Source: Palsa-147 sp049279675 (GTDB taxonomy: Bacteria; Acidobacteriota; Terriglobia; Acidiferrales; UBA7541). Taken from it: a DNA stretch of 64,000 bases. Numbering within the stretch: the stretch's first letter is position 1; the number at the start of each line of letters is the position of its first letter. A program made the position numbers and the translations under genes. Positions 1-8,119 of this stretch are shown piece by piece. The notes under the pieces are model-generated. The model did no database searches. It had not been told where the DNA came from and was given only the letters and a program-made list of their open reading frames with translations. The stretch spans positions 1 through 64,000 of the forward strand of contig JBAPOP010000085.1 in assembly GCA_049279675.1 (NCBI GenBank). The letters run 5' to 3'.

Positions 1-1424
1 TCGGTTTGCTGATCGGAGAGTGGGGAATCGAGCTGATCGTGAAGAACATGCCGCCCGAAGTGGCGCGCTATATTCCGGCGTGGAGCTCGATCAAGCTCGA
101 TCGCGACACTTTCATTTACACGCTGTCAATCACGGTGATTGTCGGAATCCTCGCGGGACTGGCACCGGCGCTGCAAGGATCGCGGCCGGACTTGGTCGAA
201 TCGCTCAAAGAAATTGGCCGGGGAACAACCGGCGGCCGCACACGCCAGCGAATGCGAAGCGCATTCGTGGTTGCCGAGATCGCTCTCTCGCTGGTGCTAC
301 TTGTGGGCGCCGCGCTGATGGTGAAGGGCGTGAACGCAATTTTTGGAATGAATTTTAATTTCGAGCCGCAAAGCGTGCTGACGATGCGAATGACGCTACC
401 TGAATCGAAATACAAAGATTCGGCACAGCAAGCTGCGTTCTACGACCGGATGCTGCAGTCGGTCGGAAGCCTTCCGGGCGTAAAGGAGGCTGCGATTGCG
501 TCCGTGGTTCCCTTCGGCATCGGGGGAGCTTCGGATGATTTCAGCGTCGAAGGACTGCCGGCGCGGCCCGGCGAATACCGCACCGCAAACCGCGAAACCA
601 TCAGCCCCGCGTACTTCCGGATCTTGCACGTCGCGTTGCGCGAGGGACGTGAATTCACGAACGCGGATGCCGCTGACAGGCCCAGAGTGGCGATTATCTC
701 CGAATCATTGGCGCGGCGATTCTGGCCGGGAGAAAGCGCGCTCGGCCGGCATATCAAGATGGGCCGCGATGATGAACCGGGACCCTGGCTCACTGTCGCT
801 GGTGTGGTGAGCGACGTCACATACCAAATCTTCGATCGCAATCCCCCCTTCGCAATCTATCTTCCGTATCAACAGCAGAGCTACGCGGACACGTACCTGG
901 TGGTGCGGACGATGAGCGATCCCCATGGAATGATTCCGGCGATTCGCGGCAGCGTTGCAAGCGTTGATCCGGACCAGCCGGTGTACGACGCGATGACGCT
1001 CGAGCGCGTGATCTCAAACGCGATTGTGGGCCTCTCTTACGTCGCCGCGAATATGGGGATTCTGGGACTAATCGCGCTGGTGCTCGCATCGGTGGGCGTC
1101 TACGGCGTGATGGCTTATGCGGTGACGGAGCGGACCCATGAAATTGGCGTGCGTCTCGCGCTTGGAGCGCGGCCGAGGGATGTTATGCGGATGCTGATCT
1201 CGCGCGGACTCGTGCTCACTGCGATTGGAATCGCGATCGGGCTGCCGCTGACATTCGCTCTCGCGCGGTTGCTTGCGAGTTTGCTCTTTGGGGTGAGCGC
1301 AACCGACGTGATCAGCTTCGGCGGCGGAGCTGCCGCGCTTGCGGGCGTAGCACTGCTGGCGTGTTACTTCCCGGCAAGGCGCGCGATGCGCGTGGATCCG
1401 ATGGTCGCGCTGCGATACGAATAG
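1..1424 (+). CDS. ADOP-family ABC transporter permease, C-terminal part (5' end outside window)
   Basis: The reading frame is open to the left edge, so only the last ~473 residues are seen. They match the second half of the ~810-residue ADOP permeases that follow: the end of the first FtsX-like unit, a central membrane segment after a REIGRGTTGG-like linker (around residues 90-115 of the visible part), a periplasmic MacB-type domain with the usual 'ARRFWPGESALGRHIK' element, and three closing membrane helices with a 'THEIGVRLALGARPRDV' cytoplasmic loop. The chain ends RVDPMVALRYE, the tail shared by its neighbours. Family knowledge: MacB/FtsX-type permeases work with an ATPase in mechanotransmission or export of peptides, drugs or lipoproteins; the substrate of ADOP proteins is unknown. 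It heads an all-forward cluster. The TTG near position 6 is internal, not the start. Confidence 0.9.
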   Translation, partial: GLLIGEWGIELIVKNMPPEVARYIPAWSSIKLDRDTFIYTLSITVIVGILAGLAPALQGSRPDLVESLKEIGRGTTGGRTRQRMRSAFVVAEIALSLVLLVGAALMVKGVNAIFGMNFNFEPQSVLTMRMTLPESKYKDSAQQAAFYDRMLQSVGSLPGVKEAAIASVVPFGIGGASDDFSVEGLPARPGEYRTANRETISPAYFRILHVALREGREFTNADAADRPRVAIISESLARRFWPGESALGRHIKMGRDDEPGPWLTVAGVVSDVTYQIFDRNPPFAIYLPYQQQSYADTYLVVRTMSDPHGMIPAIRGSVASVDPDQPVYDAMTLERVISNAIVGLSYVAANMGILGLIALVLASVGVYGVMAYAVTERTHEIGVRLALGARPRDVMRMLISRGLVLTAIGIAIGLPLTFALARLLASLLFGVSATDVISFGGGAAALAGVALLACYFPARRAMRVDPMVALRYE

Positions 1425-1775
1425 GAAAGATCCAGTTTCAGCTCGGGTGTCAGGGTTTGAATCTTCCGAATTTGAAACAACTCGGACTCGAGAAGACATT
1501 CCAGCGCGGTGCTGGTGGACTCGATTGCCGCGCTGCGATATATGTAATCGGATAGATCCGAAATGGCGTCGGAACAGAAATTTTCTCGATGTCCGATTTC
1601 GGGACGAGAGTATCCCGCAAGTGGTCACGAGGCAGGAATCCTCATCTCGGGAAGTTCTGTAACTAACTAATACAAAACAGCTTATCGCGAATGTCCCGTG
1701 GTCGCTGAAGTGCCGTCACTTCTATGGATATTGAAGAGGGTTTTCCGCCCTATTTGCCCGAGCCGCGGAATCGCA
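1425..1775. other. Intergenic stretch between partial ADOP gene and receiver-phosphatase gene
   Basis: About 350 bases without a convincing complete gene. It contains a short decayed copy of an ADOP 3' end at 1497-1547, listed separately. The rest shows no recognisable promoter of standard form; an AT-richer patch (1660-1690) lies about 90 bases before the preferred start of the next gene and could hold one. Confidence 0.5.
1497..1547 (+). pseudogene. Relic of an ADOP permease 3' end
   Basis: A second, degraded copy of the end of an ADOP gene. Positions 1515-1547 read V-D-S-I-A-A-L-R-Y-M-stop, close to the VDPMVALRYE-stop tail of the intact genes, and the 12 bases CGCGCTGCGATA are identical to those at the end of the upstream gene. 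Just before it, cattccagcgcgg (1497-1509) matches the codons for the IPAR motif that precedes the tail, but about 7 bases between the two parts are missing, which breaks the frame. Similarity continues past the stop (a GATCC about 10 bases on in both copies). I infer a decayed tandem duplicate or a recombination scar; the short length means chance cannot be excluded. Confidence 0.5.
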
Positions 1776-2996
1776 ATGTTAACCACCGCCCAAGAATTGG
1801 TCGAACCGGAAGCGCGCGTGAGTCCGAAAATTCTCATTGCAGACGATCAGCCGGACGTGCTCGAAGCCTTGCGACTACTGCTGAAAAGCAACGGATACGA
1901 AATTGAGAGCGCATCTTCGCCGGCAGGAATTTTGTCCGCGCTCGATTTGCGCGATTTCGATCTCGTGCTGATGGATCTGAACTACGCGCGGGATACGACG
2001 TCGGGGCGAGAAGGCATCGAGCTGCTGAACCGGATTCAGACACGCGACAATCGCCCGCCGGTGGTGGTGATGACGGGATGGGGCAGCGTGGGACTGGCCG
2101 TCGAGGCAATGCAGCATGGCGTTGGCGATTTCGTTGAGAAGCCGTGGGTGAATTCACGGCTGCTCGACATTCTGGAGAAGCAAGTTGCGCTCGGCCGGCA
2201 GAGACGCGAAGCGGAACGCCACGCGCGCGAGGATGAACTTCGACGGATCGAGATCGCGGAGAAATTGCGCTGGCAAGAACGCGAGATCGAAGAAGCGCTG
2301 AGAATTCAGCAAGGATTGCTTCCGGCGGAGATTCCGCAGGCGGCGGGCTACCAAATTGCGGCGACGTGGCGGCCTGCACGCGTGGTGGGCGGCGATTATT
2401 ACGACGTGCTGAAATTCGACGAGCAGAAACTGGCGTTCTGCATTGCCGATGTGGCGGGCAAAGGATTGCCGGCCGCGCTGCTGATGTCGAATCTTCAGGC
2501 GACGGTGCGCGGGCTTGCTTCGAGCGCGCTCGCTCCGGAAGCACTTTGCGCGCAGATCAACGAGTTGATGTGCAGAAACATTGCGGACGGCAGGTTTATT
2601 ACATTTTTCTTCGCGGTTCTCGATCGGCCGAGCAAGCGACTGCGATATTGCAACGCCGGGCACCCGGCACCCGTGGTGATCCGGCGCGAGGCCGGCGCGG
2701 AACGCTTGCGCGATGGCGGCGGCGTGCTGGGAATATTTCCCGCCGATCAGTTCACTGGCGGCGAGACGTATCTCGCGCCGGGCGACAGGCTCGTTCTTTT
2801 TACTGATGGCGTGGTGGAAGCGCACGATTCCGATGGAAACGAATTCGGCGAAGCTGGCTTGCTGCGAAGTTCCAGCGTGGACGGCGACCAAAGCGCGAAA
2901 AAACTATTGATGGACGTCATGAACGGCGTGGATAAATTTTCAAGCGGCGAACTGGAAGACGACGCGACGCTGCTTATTGTGTCTGTGAACGATTGA
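1776..2996 (+). CDS. Response regulator with SpoIIE/RsbU-type PP2C phosphatase output
   Basis: A 406-residue two-domain signalling protein. Residues ~17-135 form a CheY-like receiver: acidic pair D23-D24, phosphoacceptor D67 in 'VLMDLNYARD', T100 and K122 (FVEKPW). A helical linker (~140-190, rich in E/R, probably coiled coil) leads to a SpoIIE-type PP2C domain (~195-405) with GGDYYD, 'IADVAGKGLPAAL' and LFTDGVVEA motifs that carry metal-binding aspartates. Such proteins dephosphorylate an anti-sigma-factor antagonist when phosphorylated themselves; no antagonist or anti-sigma gene is visible here. ATG 1776 is preferred because the receiver begins right after it; an in-frame GTG at 1698 would add 26 residues of unlikely sequence. 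The receiver is strikingly like that of the NtrC-type regulator at 17814. The first complete ADOP gene starts 39 bases downstream. Confidence 0.9.
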   Translation: MLTTAQELVEPEARVSPKILIADDQPDVLEALRLLLKSNGYEIESASSPAGILSALDLRDFDLVLMDLNYARDTTSGREGIELLNRIQTRDNRPPVVVMTGWGSVGLAVEAMQHGVGDFVEKPWVNSRLLDILEKQVALGRQRREAERHAREDELRRIEIAEKLRWQEREIEEALRIQQGLLPAEIPQAAGYQIAATWRPARVVGGDYYDVLKFDEQKLAFCIADVAGKGLPAALLMSNLQATVRGLASSALAPEALCAQINELMCRNIADGRFITFFFAVLDRPSKRLRYCNAGHPAPVVIRREAGAERLRDGGGVLGIFPADQFTGGETYLAPGDRLVLFTDGVVEAHDSDGNEFGEAGLLRSSSVDGDQSAKKLLMDVMNGVDKFSSGELEDDATLLIVSVND

Positions 2997-3035
2997 TTGG
3001 AACGCACGGCGATTTGAGAAGCAGGAGTCCGACTG

Positions 3036-5471
3036 ATGGCCACCATTTGGCAGGACGTGATGTACGCGCTGCGAATGTTGCGAAAGAGCCGCGGGTTCAC
3101 GATTGTCGCGGTGCTGACGCTGGTCGTCGGAATCGGTGGAAATGCGACCGTGTTCAGCTGGATTCGCGGCGTGCTGCTGAATCCGCTGCCGGGTGTGGCG
3201 CAGGCAAACCAGCTGGTGGTGGCGGAAACCGTGATGCCCACTGGCGAATTGCACACCAGTTCGTATCCCGATTACAAAGACTTCCGCGATCAGAACCATG
3301 TTTTTTCCGCGCTCATCGGCTTCGAATTCGTCGGAGCGGATTTGAGTCTTCAGGAGGACGCGCCCGCGAAGCGCGTGTGGGGATTAATCGTTACAGAAAA
3401 TTATTTTGACGTGCTCGGCGTGCGCCCGGCACTTGGGCAGACATTTCATTCCGCGCCGAATCAAGCGTTGAATTCCGATCCTTACATCGTTCTCAGCCAG
3501 GGGCTTTGGGCGCGGCAATTCGGTTCGGACCCCAATATCGTCGGGCGGGTAGTGCACATCAATACACATCCGTTCACGGTGATTGGAGTAGCGCCGCAAG
3601 GATTCTACGGCACGATCGTCGGAATCGCGGCTGAGTATTGGGTTCCGATGATGATGCAGCCGCAAGCGCTGCCGGGGGAGGACATCGATCAGCGCTCGCC
3701 GACGTTCGTGCACATCATGGGGCGGCTGCGGCCTGGTGTGACGATGGCGCAAGCGCAGGCTGAGATGGGAACTATTGCGGCGCATTTGGCGCGCGAATAT
3801 CCGGACACGAATAAAAACGTTGGAGTTTCACTAGCGCCGGTGTGGAAGGCGCACTACGGCGTGCAGGATTTTCTGCGCAGCGTTCTCGGATTCCTGATGA
3901 TTGCAGCGGCGCTGGTGCTTTTGATCGCATGCGTCAACGTGGCGAACCTATTGCTCGCACGCGCGACTGCCAGAGAAAGAGAAATGGCGATTCGCGCGGC
4001 GATGGGAGCGGACCGCGAGCGGCTCGTGCGATTGCTTCTGAGCGAATGCCTGGTGCTCGCGCTTGTGGGCGGCGCAGGAGGGGCGCTGCTCGCGATGTGG
4101 GGCGTAAACCTGCTTAAGATTCTTATGCCGGCTACGCATTTGCCCATCGCATTTTCGAACGGAGTGAGCGCGCCGGTGCTCTGGTTCACGTTGCTGCTAT
4201 CGCTCGCGACGGGAATCGTATTCGGACTCGTGCCAGCGTTGCGCGGATCGAAGACGGATTTGAATCAGTCGCTGAAGGAAGGCGGGCGATCGGTGAGCGC
4301 GAGCGGCCATCGGTTGCGCGACGTGCTGGTGATTTCCGAGGTGGCGCTTGCGACTGTGCTGCTCGTAACGGCGGGGCTGCTATTGCGCAGCCTGCGAAAT
4401 GCGGAAGCGGCGGGGCCGGGATTCAGCGCGAACCATGTTGCTCTTGCGGCGTTCGATCTTCGAGGTAGCGGATATTCGGGCGACCGGGGCACGAATTATT
4501 TTGATCGCATGCTCGAACGCATTCGAACGATGCCGGGAGTTGAATCGGCAACGTCCGAACGGTACGTGCCGCTGTGGTTCACCGGGCGCTCGTATACGTT
4601 TATTCAAGTCGAAGGTTTTACGCCTGGCCCGAATGAAGATATGCGCATCGATCTCAACGTCGTCGGCGCGGATTATTTCCACACGATGCAAATTCCAATC
4701 GTCGAAGGGCGCGACTTTACAAAGCAAGACCGAAGCGGCGCACCGAAAGTGATCATCATCAATCAGACGATGGCGAAGCGATTTTGGCCGGGACAAGATC
4801 CCACGGGCCACTCGGTGAAACTTTGGGGCGAGTGGAGAACTGTGGCGGGCGTGGCGCATGACATCAAGTATCACCGCGTGAATGAAGAGCCTGAGCCGTT
4901 CATGTATATGCCCGCGCTTCAAACGAACGACACCGAAGCGAATATTCTCGTGCGCTCGCAGTTGCCGGCTTCCACGGTGATCGGGATGGTGCACGACGTG
5001 GCGCAGTCGCTCGACTCGAAGGTGCAACCGGTTGAAAGCGATGATCTTTCCGCGTTGCTTCGCGCATCGATGTTTGCGAATCGCACGGCGGCGGCCATCG
5101 CGTCGCTTCTTGGCGGATTGGGAGTGTTCCTCGCGGCTCTTGGGATTTATGGGCTGCTGTCGTACACGGTCAGCCAGCGATTCCGGGAGATCGGCGTTCG
5201 TGTCGCACTCGGTGCGCAACGCGGCGACGTGCTTCGGCTGGTTGTGGGAGCTGGATGCAAGTTGGCAGCAATCGGAGCGGCGGTGGGTGCGGCCGTGGCG
5301 CTCGCAGTCACGCAAGGAATGAGCAGCTTGCTGTTTGGAGTGAGCGCAACCGATCCACCGACATTTCTCATAGTTATCGCGCTCGTCACGCTGGCCGCTG
5401 CGCTCGCGGCATACATTCCGGCGCGGCGCGCGACGCGTGTGGACCCGATGGTTGCGCTGCGATACGAGTAA
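3036..5471 (+). CDS. ADOP-family ABC transporter permease
   Basis: 811 residues, the full ADOP layout. A short amphipathic N-terminus (MATIWQDVMYALRMLRKS) precedes TM1 (~21-43), then a periplasmic MacB core domain (~50-270), three helices (~280-410) with the loop 'AREREMAIRAAMGADRERL', a linker (DLNQSLKEGGRS), a second TM (~430-450), a second periplasmic domain (~455-680) and three last helices (~690-800). It ends RVDPMVALRYE. The duplication of the MacB module in one chain would let a single protein supply both permease halves; this is inference from the layout. There is no ATPase domain; the only ATPase in the cluster lies at 10606. It starts 39 bases after the phosphatase regulator stop, so the two may share a transcript. 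Confidence 0.93.
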   Translation: MATIWQDVMYALRMLRKSRGFTIVAVLTLVVGIGGNATVFSWIRGVLLNPLPGVAQANQLVVAETVMPTGELHTSSYPDYKDFRDQNHVFSALIGFEFVGADLSLQEDAPAKRVWGLIVTENYFDVLGVRPALGQTFHSAPNQALNSDPYIVLSQGLWARQFGSDPNIVGRVVHINTHPFTVIGVAPQGFYGTIVGIAAEYWVPMMMQPQALPGEDIDQRSPTFVHIMGRLRPGVTMAQAQAEMGTIAAHLAREYPDTNKNVGVSLAPVWKAHYGVQDFLRSVLGFLMIAAALVLLIACVNVANLLLARATAREREMAIRAAMGADRERLVRLLLSECLVLALVGGAGGALLAMWGVNLLKILMPATHLPIAFSNGVSAPVLWFTLLLSLATGIVFGLVPALRGSKTDLNQSLKEGGRSVSASGHRLRDVLVISEVALATVLLVTAGLLLRSLRNAEAAGPGFSANHVALAAFDLRGSGYSGDRGTNYFDRMLERIRTMPGVESATSERYVPLWFTGRSYTFIQVEGFTPGPNEDMRIDLNVVGADYFHTMQIPIVEGRDFTKQDRSGAPKVIIINQTMAKRFWPGQDPTGHSVKLWGEWRTVAGVAHDIKYHRVNEEPEPFMYMPALQTNDTEANILVRSQLPASTVIGMVHDVAQSLDSKVQPVESDDLSALLRASMFANRTAAAIASLLGGLGVFLAALGIYGLLSYTVSQRFREIGVRVALGAQRGDVLRLVVGAGCKLAAIGAAVGAAVALAVTQGMSSLLFGVSATDPPTFLIVIALVTLAAALAAYIPARRATRVDPMVALRYE

Positions 5472-5595
5472 GCAGCGAAGAGATTGAGAGTAAACAGTCT
5501 GCGCGGTGTCAAACAGGAGGATTGAGAATCACAGAAATGCAGCGATTCAGGGGCGGGTCACGTGGTCGGGTTACTGGGGCGAAGGAGATGTCGGG

Positions 5596-8064
5596 ATGGG
5601 TGGAGTTTTGCAAGACATCAAATATGCGCTGCGAATGCTGCGCAATTCGCCAGGATTCACAGCGATTGCGGTGTTGACGCTCGCCATTGGGATTGGCGCG
5701 AACGCGGCGATTTTTTCCGTGGTTGACGCCGTTTTGCTGCGCCCGCTGCCGTTCCATCATCCGGAGCAACTTGTTGCTGTGAAAGATGATCTGCCGGGGC
5801 TGAGTCTTACGGATACGGGCATGTCCCAGCCGGAGCTCGACGACTTACAGAATCGGTCGGGCGTTTTCGATGAGATTTCCGCCGTCTGGCCGATCAATGC
5901 CAATGTGACGGGCGCCGAAAAGCCGGAACGCGTGGAAGCGCAAGCGGTGAGCTTCAATTATTTTACCCTGCTCGGCACGAAGGCGAAATTGGGCCGGGTG
6001 ATCCAGCCCGAAGACTGTCAACTTGGATTCGCCGAAGCCGCGGTAATCAGCGACGGTCTGTGGCGAAGAATGTTCGGCGCTGATTCGGGAGTGATCGGCA
6101 AACCAATACGCCTCGATTCGGATCTCTACCGCGTCGTCGGCGTAATGCCGGCCGGTTTTCGCCATCCAGGCGTGATTCTCGAACACGATGTCGACATATG
6201 GCTGAGCGCTGGATTTGCGGCTGCGCCGTTCCCCGTGCCACCGTCACGCGCGATCAGAATGATTCCCGGAGGCGTCGCGCGGCTCAAACCCGGTTTGACC
6301 GTCGCGAAAGCGCAAGCGCAGCTCGACGCGTTCACGGCGCAATTGCGCGCGCAGTATCCAACCGATTATCCCGAGAGGACTCGTTGGACCATTCGTCTTG
6401 TGCCGCTGCAAAAGGAAGTGGTTGGAAACGCGAGTGTGATGCTGTTCGTGCTGCTGGGTTCGGTCAGTTTGGTTCTGCTGATCGCGTGCGTGAATATCGC
6501 GAGCCTTTTGCTCGCACGATCGTCTTCAAGGTATCGCGAAATTGCCGTGCGGCGGGCGCTCGGCGCGTCACGCGGACGATTGATTCGCCAAACGCTGACT
6601 GAGAGCATCGTGCTGTCGCTCGCGGGCGGCGTTCTCGGACTTTTACTGAATTCTTGGCTCACCGGCTTGCTGCTTCGGCTGGTTCCATCGAACTTGCCTC
6701 GGGCGGCGGAAGTTGGGACGGATTCGCGCGTCTTGCTGTTTGCGCTGGGGCTCTCGATTCTTACCGGGGTGCTCTTCGGCTTGGCGCCCGCGGTGCAACT
6801 CTCCGATCCGCAAATGCTCGAAAATCTAAAAGAGGGATCAAGGGGCAGCGGAATCGGCTCGCGGCAAAATCGCTTTCTTTCGGCGCTCGTCGTATCCGAA
6901 TTTGCGCTGTCGCTTGTGATGCTGGTTGGTGCGGGCCTTCTTCTGCGGAGTTTCTGGAATTTGCTGGAAGTGCATCCTGGATTCAGTTCGAGCCACGTGG
7001 TCATCGCGCGCGTCTGGCTGCCGGTCCCGAACGACCCGAAATCCGATCCCTACCTTCCACGGGAAAGACGGGCGGCATTTGTGCGCGAGGTGGTGCGCCG
7101 TGTGACGGCGTTGCCTGGCGTCGAAGACGCGGCCATTGGGAGCAACAGCATGCCGTTCCTGGCGCAAAGAAATCGCGACCCTTTCACGATCGAAGGCCGC
7201 CCTGTCGAGTCAGGCGATGCGCTCTCCGCCGAATTTGCCTCGGTGACCCCTGATTTCTTCCGCGTGCTAGAAATGCCGTTGATCCGCGGACGATTCTTCG
7301 CTGATTCCGACGATACGTCGGGAATGCCCGTGGTACTGATCGACCAAACCGCGGCGGAGCGCTTCTGGCCCAACGAAGATCCGGTTGGCAAGCGACTTCT
7401 CCCAGGGCGGGGGCCGAACCCAAAGTGGCTCACGATTGCGGGCATTGTGGGAAAGACGAAGACCGACGGCCTCGACGCGCCCTACGAACCGCACATCTAC
7501 TTTTCCGAATCGCAATTCCCCGGCTACGCGCTGGACGTTTACATTCGCACGAATGCCAGGCCGGAAAGTCTCGAAGAGCCCGTCCGCAAGGAAGTGCAGG
7601 CGGTTGATCCGAATCTTCCGGTGTTCGGCGTGCGGACTCTCGATAGCGTCGTATCGGAATCACTCGCTTCGCGGCGATTTGCCGTGCGCGTGATCGCATT
7701 TTTTGCGGCGACCGCGCTGCTGCTTGCGGGCGTTGGAATCTACGGCGTGATGGCGTATTTCGTCAGCCAGCGCACGCGCGAAATTGGAATCCGTGTTGCG
7801 CTCGGCGCGGCGCCCGGCCACATCTCGCGATTGATACTGGGCCGCGGAATGGCGCTGACAGCTGCAGGAATTGCGATCGGAATCATCGGAGCGGCCGCGC
7901 TCACCAGATTTCTCGCCACACTGATATTCGGCGTGGCGCCGATGGATCCGCTTACTTTCGTGATGGGAGCGGCAGTCCTTGCCGGAGTCGCGCTCGCAGC
8001 GTGCTACATCCCGGCGCGGCGGGCGATGCGCGGGGATCCGATGGTTGCGTTACGGTACGAGTAG
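5596..8064 (+). CDS. ADOP-family ABC transporter permease
   Basis: 822 residues with the same two-module layout as its neighbours: N-terminal MGGVLQDIKYALRMLRNS, TM1 with LTLAIGIGANAAIFSVV, first periplasmic domain, three helices (VLLIACVNIASLLLARSSSR), linker (MLENLKEGSRGSG), then the second module and a RGDPMVALRYE tail. The ATG at 5596 is chosen because its N-terminus aligns with the other ADOP proteins and a GAAGGAG ribosome site lies about 8 bases upstream; the frame is open to 5506 but that extension has no family match. The gap to the preceding gene is ~124 bases. Substrate unknown; the periplasmic domains differ considerably from those of the other copies, suggesting different partners. 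Confidence 0.93.
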   Translation: MGGVLQDIKYALRMLRNSPGFTAIAVLTLAIGIGANAAIFSVVDAVLLRPLPFHHPEQLVAVKDDLPGLSLTDTGMSQPELDDLQNRSGVFDEISAVWPINANVTGAEKPERVEAQAVSFNYFTLLGTKAKLGRVIQPEDCQLGFAEAAVISDGLWRRMFGADSGVIGKPIRLDSDLYRVVGVMPAGFRHPGVILEHDVDIWLSAGFAAAPFPVPPSRAIRMIPGGVARLKPGLTVAKAQAQLDAFTAQLRAQYPTDYPERTRWTIRLVPLQKEVVGNASVMLFVLLGSVSLVLLIACVNIASLLLARSSSRYREIAVRRALGASRGRLIRQTLTESIVLSLAGGVLGLLLNSWLTGLLLRLVPSNLPRAAEVGTDSRVLLFALGLSILTGVLFGLAPAVQLSDPQMLENLKEGSRGSGIGSRQNRFLSALVVSEFALSLVMLVGAGLLLRSFWNLLEVHPGFSSSHVVIARVWLPVPNDPKSDPYLPRERRAAFVREVVRRVTALPGVEDAAIGSNSMPFLAQRNRDPFTIEGRPVESGDALSAEFASVTPDFFRVLEMPLIRGRFFADSDDTSGMPVVLIDQTAAERFWPNEDPVGKRLLPGRGPNPKWLTIAGIVGKTKTDGLDAPYEPHIYFSESQFPGYALDVYIRTNARPESLEEPVRKEVQAVDPNLPVFGVRTLDSVVSESLASRRFAVRVIAFFAATALLLAGVGIYGVMAYFVSQRTREIGIRVALGAAPGHISRLILGRGMALTAAGIAIGIIGAAALTRFLATLIFGVAPMDPLTFVMGAAVLAGVALAACYIPARRAMRGDPMVALRYE

Positions 8065-8119
8065 GTTTCAGATTTAAGAAATTACAGTTTCAGCCGGGCC
8101 CAGCGATGGAGAGTTAAGA

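Noticed and set aside
4380..5315. 311-codon open frame opposite an ADOP gene
   Set aside because: Antisense shadow rich in Arg and His with no family resemblance.
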